Positions 6,223 to 9,704 of a stretch of 9,704 nt of DNA are shown one piece after another. Each line of letters opens with the position of its first letter. Positions within the stretch are counted from its first letter, which is position 1. The position numbers were made by a program, and so were the translations under genes. The notes under the pieces were generated by a model. The model was not told the DNA's origin. It saw only the letters and a program-made list of their open reading frames with translations, and made no database searches. The stretch covers positions 1 through 9,704 of the forward strand of contig CALEZK010000286.1 in the NCBI GenBank assembly GCA_937928585.1, written 5' to 3'. The stretch is from an uncultured bacterium. Its GTDB lineage: Bacteria > Hydrogenedentota > Hydrogenedentia > Hydrogenedentales > SLHB01.

Positions 6223-8118
6223 ATGAGCGGCCATGCTTCCAACGGCAAAACCCCCACCATGGCGGGCCTCCTCCTGGGTGCGCTCGGCGTCGTCTATGGC
6301 GACATCGGCACCAGCCCCCTGTACACCATCAAGGAATGCCTCGGCGGGCCGCATGGCTTTGGCACCGATCCAACGACCATTCTGGGTGTGCTGTCCCTCG
6401 TTTTCTGGGCCTTGGTCCTCATCATCTCCGTCAAGTACATGGGCTTCGTCCTCCGCGCGGACAACCGCGGCGAGGGCGGGATCCTCGCGCTCATGGCGCT
6501 GGTAACGAAGAAACACCACGGCGCAAAGGACCGGGAAGGCAAAGCGCTCATTGCGCTCGGCGTATTCGGCGCGGCGCTCCTCTACGGCGATGGCATGATT
6601 ACGCCGTCCATCACGGTATTGAGCGCGGTCGAAGGCCTTGCTGTCGCCACGGATTTCTTTTCCAGCTATATTCAACCGATTGCGATTGTCATTCTCGTCG
6701 GCATTTTCCTTTTGCAGCGCTACGGCACTGCGCGCATCGGCACCATGTTCGGGCCCATCATTCTCCTCTGGTTTGCAACCCTGGGCACACTGGGCACAAT
6801 CGCAATTCTGCGCGAGCCCCATGTGCTCCTCGCGGTCAGTCCGCACTATGCCGTCGGATTTTTCACGCACCACGGCGCGAGCGGCTTTGCCATTCTGGGA
6901 TCTGTCTTCCTCGCGGTCACGGGGGGTGAAGCGCTTTATGCAGACATGGGACATTTCGGGAAGAAGCCAATCCGGATTGGTTGGTTCGGGGTCGCGGTGC
7001 CCGCGCTCCTGCTGAATTATTTTGGCCAGGGCGCGATCCTGTTGACCGACCCGACCAAGGTATCCAATCCATTCTTCGCGTTGACGCCCAGCTTCCTGCT
7101 ATATCCGATGGTGGTCCTCGCGACGCTTGCGGCGATCATCGCTTCGCAAGCGGTAATCACCGGCGCCTTCTCGCTCACGCGTCAGGCGGTGTTGCTCGGG
7201 TTCCTCCCGCGCGTGCGCATCCTGCATACCTCGAGCGTTGCCATCGGCCAGATCTATGTCCCCGTCGTCAACGCCATGCTGATGCTCGCGACAGTGGGAC
7301 TCGTCCTCGGGTTTGGTTCGTCCAGCAATCTCAGCGCGGCATACGGCGTTGCCGTCACTACGACAATGCTCATCACCACCATCCTGCTCATCGTGGTCAT
7401 GCGCGAATCCTGGGGATGGCCAATCGGCCGCATTGCGCTCATCGTTACACCGTTCATCATCATCGATCTCGCGTTCTGGGGGTCAACGATGTTGAAGGTG
7501 CCGCATGGCGGCTGGTTCCCGTTGGCGGTGGCCACATTCGCGTTCATCATCATGAGCACTTGGCGGAAAGGACGCAGCGTATTGTATGAGCGCATGCGGC
7601 GCCGCACCCTTACGCTCGAAAACTTCGTGTCAAGCGTGTTCGACCAGGGACACAAACCAAAACGCGTGCCCGGCGCCGCGGTATTCATGTCAGGTGCGCC
7701 GAACATCGCGCCCGTCGTGCTGCTGCACAATCTCAAATACAACAAGATCGTGCATGAAAAAACGATTGTGCTCTGTGTCGTCGTTGAAGAAGTTTCGCAC
7801 GTCCCGAAAGAAGAACGGCTCGAAGTTACCGACCTCGGTCACGGATTCTTCAATATCGTCGCGCACTACGGCTTCATGGAATCGCCGCACGTTCCCGACA
7901 TAATTGATCAGGCCGCGTCAAAAGGCGTGCAATTCGAAAGACGCAGCACCGGTTTCTACCTCGGCCGCGAAAGCATTATCGTCGGTAAAGGCCGATCCAT
8001 GGCCCCCTGGCGCATCGCCCTGTTCGCAACCCTGGCCCGCCTCGCCCACGGCGCAACAGGCTTCTTCGGGATCCCCCCAAACCAAGTAGTGGAACTCGGC
8101 GTCCAAGTCGAGCTGTAG
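6223..8118 (+). CDS. kup: Kup/Trk-family low-affinity potassium uptake permease
   Basis: The 631-residue inner-membrane protein imports potassium, in this family as K+/H+ symport, with a dimer-forming APC-type core. Signature blocks are GALGVVYGDIGTSPLYT (19-35), DNRGEGG (80-86), ALLYGDGMITPSI (118-130), TGGEALYADMGHFG (233-246) and LNYFGQGAILL (264-274). Residues D27, E137 and E236 align with the acidic residues needed for transport in E. coli Kup (D23, E116, E229). About 12 hydrophobic segments fill residues ~14-445, followed by the cytosolic C-terminal domain (~446-631). I chose the ATG at 6223. An in-frame TTG at 6145 would add 26 residues with no family match, and the 6223 start gives the normal family length. 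The Shine-Dalgarno is weak (AAAGG, 6207-6211, slightly far). No regulator or partner gene is adjacent. Confidence 0.96.
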   Translation: MSGHASNGKTPTMAGLLLGALGVVYGDIGTSPLYTIKECLGGPHGFGTDPTTILGVLSLVFWALVLIISVKYMGFVLRADNRGEGGILALMALVTKKHHGAKDREGKALIALGVFGAALLYGDGMITPSITVLSAVEGLAVATDFFSSYIQPIAIVILVGIFLLQRYGTARIGTMFGPIILLWFATLGTLGTIAILREPHVLLAVSPHYAVGFFTHHGASGFAILGSVFLAVTGGEALYADMGHFGKKPIRIGWFGVAVPALLLNYFGQGAILLTDPTKVSNPFFALTPSFLLYPMVVLATLAAIIASQAVITGAFSLTRQAVLLGFLPRVRILHTSSVAIGQIYVPVVNAMLMLATVGLVLGFGSSSNLSAAYGVAVTTTMLITTILLIVVMRESWGWPIGRIALIVTPFIIIDLAFWGSTMLKVPHGGWFPLAVATFAFIIMSTWRKGRSVLYERMRRRTLTLENFVSSVFDQGHKPKRVPGAAVFMSGAPNIAPVVLLHNLKYNKIVHEKTIVLCVVVEEVSHVPKEERLEVTDLGHGFFNIVAHYGFMESPHVPDIIDQAASKGVQFERRSTGFYLGRESIIVGKGRSMAPWRIALFATLARLAHGATGFFGIPPNQVVELGVQVEL

Positions 8119-8165
8119 CAAATCCGACGACGCTACCCCTTCTCATCCAACGCCGGATCCGTAAC

Positions 8166-8196
8166 TCGTAATCTTAACTCGTAATCGTATTCGTAT
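8166..8196. repeat. Imperfect hexamer array TCGTAA/TCGTAT, left copy
   Basis: TCGTAA (8166), a 7-base variant TCTTAAC (8172), TCGTAA (8179), TCGTAT (8185) and TCGTAT (8191) lie head to tail 48 bases after the kup stop. A second array of the same hexamer follows at 8262. This is a low-complexity intergenic repeat of unknown role. Confidence 0.7.
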
Positions 8197-8201
8197 TACT
8201 T

Positions 8202-8236
8202 CCCCCTTAGAAGGGGGTGACGCGAAGCGCCGGGGG
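8202..8236. repeat. CCCCCTTAGAAGGGGG palindrome plus trailing GGGGGAT, dispersed-repeat type
   Basis: CCCCCTT (8202-8208) and AAGGGGG (8211-8217) form a tight palindrome, followed by GACGCGAAGCGCCGGGGGAT, where GCGAAGCGC can form a second small stem. The layout recalls a family of C-run/G-run dispersed repeats seen in many bacterial genomes. It lies between the convergent kup and EF-hand genes and might end transcription from either side, but no T-run follows on either strand. Confidence 0.5.
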
Positions 8237-8261
8237 ATGTAAACTTCGATTCCATATCTAT

Positions 8262-8291
8262 TCTTGTTCGTGTTCGTAATCGTAATCGAAT
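8262..8291. repeat. Imperfect hexamer array, right copy
   Basis: Five head-to-tail hexamers, TCTTGT, TCGTGT, TCGTAA, TCGTAA and TCGAAT, repeat the unit of the left array in the same orientation. The C-run/G-run palindrome sits between the two arrays, 34 bases before the downstream end of the minus-strand gene. Confidence 0.65.
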
Positions 8292-8324
8292 CTTCATCCA
8301 ACGCTCAGACTTCTACAAACCAAC

Positions 8325-8957
8325 TCAGTGCGCGGCCCGCTCCGTCTTTTTCTCTTCAGTTTCGCCGCCACTATTTTCCAACTTGCCCACGGCAAAACGC
8401 ACCACACGCGGCTTACCAGTCGGCGCGGGATTGTCCGCCGCCGGATCGTCGGGTGCGATAGGTAACAACCGCACGCCTCCGCCCTCGCCCTGTTCAGGCA
8501 ACAGCACCGCCGCCTCCGATTCCCAAAGCCCATCGAACACCACGACATTCAGCGCATCCGCCACACGCGTCTTCGCGAAATAACACACGCGCAGGAAATA
8601 CGGGTGCGCGCTGACATCTTCCGGAGCGTCCAGCAGATCCAATTCTGGGTCATGCGCAGGCTTCAAACGCACCGGTTTGCCATCGATCTCGATGCGCACC
8701 TTGCCGGCAACTTCCCGTTTCATTTCCTTAACAAATGCGGCCTGCTCTTTCTCGGAAATACTGCCGTCTTTGTCCGCGTCCATGCGCTGACGCGCGGCCA
8801 GGGAACGATTCGAATCAAAGATCAATTCAATCGTGAGATCGAGATACTCGTCCGACGGCGCAAGCACGATGCGATGTTGCACGAAATCGCCCATCTCCGG
8901 ATGCGCAAACACCGGCATGACAAACAATGCACCAAGCAACCCAAAACGCAATAACAT
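8325..8957 (-). CDS. Exported protein with one EF-hand calcium-binding loop
   Basis: The 210-residue product starts with a signal peptide, MLLRFGLLGALFVMPVFA, with likely cleavage after A18. Residues 60-71 form a canonical EF-hand loop: D60, D62, D64, G65, S66, I67, S68 and E71 fill the standard positions, so calcium binding is likely. Upstream, residues 22-50 are beta-strands (HRIVLAP, YLDLTIELIFDS). Residues ~86-150 look like further strands, including KVRIEIDGKPVRL and LNVVVFDGLW. The last ~50 residues are proline- and charge-rich and probably disordered. The arrangement of a strand-rich exported domain with a 'mDad.DG.is..E' insert recalls the soluble N-terminal part of HupE/UreJ-like metal-related membrane proteins, but no membrane part follows, so I give no function. 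The ATG at 8957 has a good GGGGAG site. The gene converges with kup. Confidence 0.8.
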   Translation of the reverse strand: MLLRFGLLGALFVMPVFAHPEMGDFVQHRIVLAPSDEYLDLTIELIFDSNRSLAARQRMDADKDGSISEKEQAAFVKEMKREVAGKVRIEIDGKPVRLKPAHDPELDLLDAPEDVSAHPYFLRVCYFAKTRVADALNVVVFDGLWESEAAVLLPEQGEGGGVRLLPIAPDDPAADNPAPTGKPRVVRFAVGKLENSGGETEEKKTERAAH

Positions 8958-8965
8958 AGTGAAAA

Positions 8966-8971
8966 CTCCCC
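8966..8971 (-). promoter_or_regulatory. Shine-Dalgarno GGGGAG for the EF-hand gene
   Basis: On the minus strand GGGGAG lies eight bases before the ATG at 8957. The match and spacing support this start, which also places the signal peptide at the very N-terminus. Confidence 0.65.
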
Positions 8972-9043
8972 AAAAGAAAATACCAATCTAACACAACCAA
9001 CAAGTCACGCCACACAACTCCTGTGGACTGTGGAAGCGCACTT

Positions 9044-9076
9044 CTTTGGACTGGGGTAGCAACGCCACCGCTTTGG
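9044..9076. repeat. Structured intergenic repeat with CTTTGG direct repeats
   Basis: CTTTGG occurs at 9044-9049 and 9071-9076. Between them GGTAGC (9055-9060) and GCCACC (9064-9069) nearly pair around a 3-base loop. On the minus strand the single imperfect position becomes a G-U wobble, so an RNA in that direction would fold best. The style resembles degraded dispersed palindromes of PVC-group genomes, as I recall them. No gene is seen in 8958-9137. Confidence 0.35.
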
Positions 9077-9137
9077 CTCACAAGGCGCTACGTTAAAGCT
9101 GCATGAATTCACCATCACAATTTCATTCACGATAGAA

Positions 9138-9170
9138 ATAAAAAACGGGGCGGCCCTTCCGGGCCGCCCC
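9138..9170 (-). terminator. Rho-independent terminator of the CpsD-like gene
   Basis: GGGGCGGCCC (9147-9156) and GGGCCGCCCC (9161-9170) form a perfect 10-bp GC stem with a 4-base loop. On the minus strand it is followed by GTTTTTTATTTC, a classic T-tract, and it lies 25 bases after the stop of the minus-strand gene ending at 9196. It separates that gene from the EF-hand gene, so the two are probably not co-transcribed. Confidence 0.92.
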
Positions 9171-9195
9171 AAACAACCAATCCAAAAACCAACCG

Positions 9196-9704
9196 CTATA
9201 TGCGGCGGTAAATCGCGCCGGGGATAATCTGCTTGCGATCCGTGAGCACCGCGCCAAGCACGCGTCCCTTGGATTCCGCGAGCAATTCGATCGCGCGCAT
9301 CACCACTTCGCGGCGCGTGCTGTCGGCTTTGACCGCCACCACGATGCCGTCCGCAAGCCGCGCAAGGTTCACCGCATCGCCCGAGCTCAACACCGGCGAC
9401 ACGTGAATCACCACGCGCGTGAAGCGCGCGCGCAACTCGTTGATCAGGTTCTTCATGCGCTCGGATTTCCACATGTACGTCGGGCAATCCTTTTTTGAGC
9501 CTTTGCCCATTACATACAATGCGCCAACGTTCGCGACGTACTCCTCCAGATTGCCGCCGCCGTTCAACACCAGGTCGAACAGGCCGCGCCCGCTCGGCGC
9601 TTCCTTGATGCCGTCGCCGACGAGATCGATCAGCAAGGTTGGACCCGCCGGATCATCCGCGAACACTTCCGCAAGGCCCCGCGCGACAGCCGATGCATTC
9701 TCTC
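9196..9704 (-). CDS. CpsD/BY-kinase-like P-loop protein of exopolysaccharide type, N-terminus outside window
   Basis: The frame is open from the right edge to a TAG at 9196-9198; 168 residues are visible. The order matches the C-terminal part of CpsD/Wzc-type ATPases (MinD/Mrp fold), which regulate polysaccharide chain export: ENASAVARGLA at the edge, then TLLIDLVGDG, SGRGLFDLVLNGGG, RVVIHVSPVLSSGDAVNLARLADGIVVAV, TRREVVMRAIELL and GRVLGAVLTDR. Key residues differ from active BY-kinases. The edge segment aligns with GEGKSTVAANLA but has alanine where the Walker A lysine belongs. The A' motif 'IDaDlR' is IDLVGD. The 'iDsPP' aspartate is H88 counting from the GTG at 9666 (codon 9403-9405). No tyrosine cluster ends the protein, only IYRRI. 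It is therefore probably a non-catalytic or divergent relative. The GTG at 9666 is internal, not the start. A polysaccharide locus is expected beyond the edge. Confidence 0.75.
   Translation of the reverse strand, partial: ENASAVARGLAEVFADDPAGPTLLIDLVGDGIKEAPSGRGLFDLVLNGGGNLEEYVANVGALYVMGKGSKKDCPTYMWKSERMKNLINELRARFTRVVIHVSPVLSSGDAVNLARLADGIVVAVKADSTRREVVMRAIELLAESKGRVLGAVLTDRKQIIPGAIYRRI

Noticed and set aside
5893..6954. 353-codon open frame on the minus strand
   Set aside because: It lies opposite the end of the ATPase gene and the start of kup, both well supported. Its translation is charge-rich with no recognisable domain, as expected for an antisense frame of GC-rich genes.
8166..8291. 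CRISPR-like array
   Set aside because: Units are six bases long and contiguous, without 20-50 base spacers, and no cas gene is present.
8981..9020. Promoter for the EF-hand gene on the minus strand
   Set aside because: The best pair (GTGACT, 17 bases, TGGTAT) matches only four and three positions of consensus, which is not better than chance in this AT-richer gap.

Overview
The window is GC-rich and densely coding, from a Gram-negative-type bacterium. Two proteins carry export signals, and an exopolysaccharide-type P-loop protein runs off the right edge. The mix of genes and the dispersed palindromes would suit an uncultured lineage of the Planctomycetota/Verrucomicrobiota/Hydrogenedentota kind. 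That placement is an impression from protein style, not a demonstrated assignment. No rRNA, tRNA or CRISPR array was seen.

Layout, left to right. The window opens in the C-terminus of a class III aminotransferase (1-120, +). A hairpin-rich segment follows (167-338), leading to an exported protein of unknown function (358-1305, +). Next is a VOC/glyoxalase-fold protein (1441-1905, +). A 340-base gap holds a tandem 25-base repeat resembling an insertion-sequence end, plus two hairpins. Then come a LeuB-type 3-isopropylmalate dehydrogenase (2245-3345, +), a clear sigma70-like promoter with a hairpin near the predicted transcript start (3378-3452), and an 806-residue P-loop ATPase with C-terminal TPR-like repeats (3537-5957, +). 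A Kup potassium transporter (6223-8118, +) ends the rightward genes. It converges across a repeat-bearing gap on an exported single-EF-hand protein (8325-8957, -). At the right edge is a CpsD/BY-kinase-like P-loop protein (9196-9704, -, 5' end cut) followed by a textbook intrinsic terminator.

The genes do not form an evident operon or a single pathway. Gaps of 130 to 340 bases, several with their own control signals, suggest mostly single-gene units. LeuB (leucine biosynthesis) and Kup (potassium uptake) are housekeeping. The less understood parts are the ATPase-TPR protein with its own strong promoter, the exported 315-residue protein behind a nested palindrome element, and the edge P-loop protein whose visible motifs look degenerate. 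I found no convincing new multi-gene system; the strongest leads are listed as findings.
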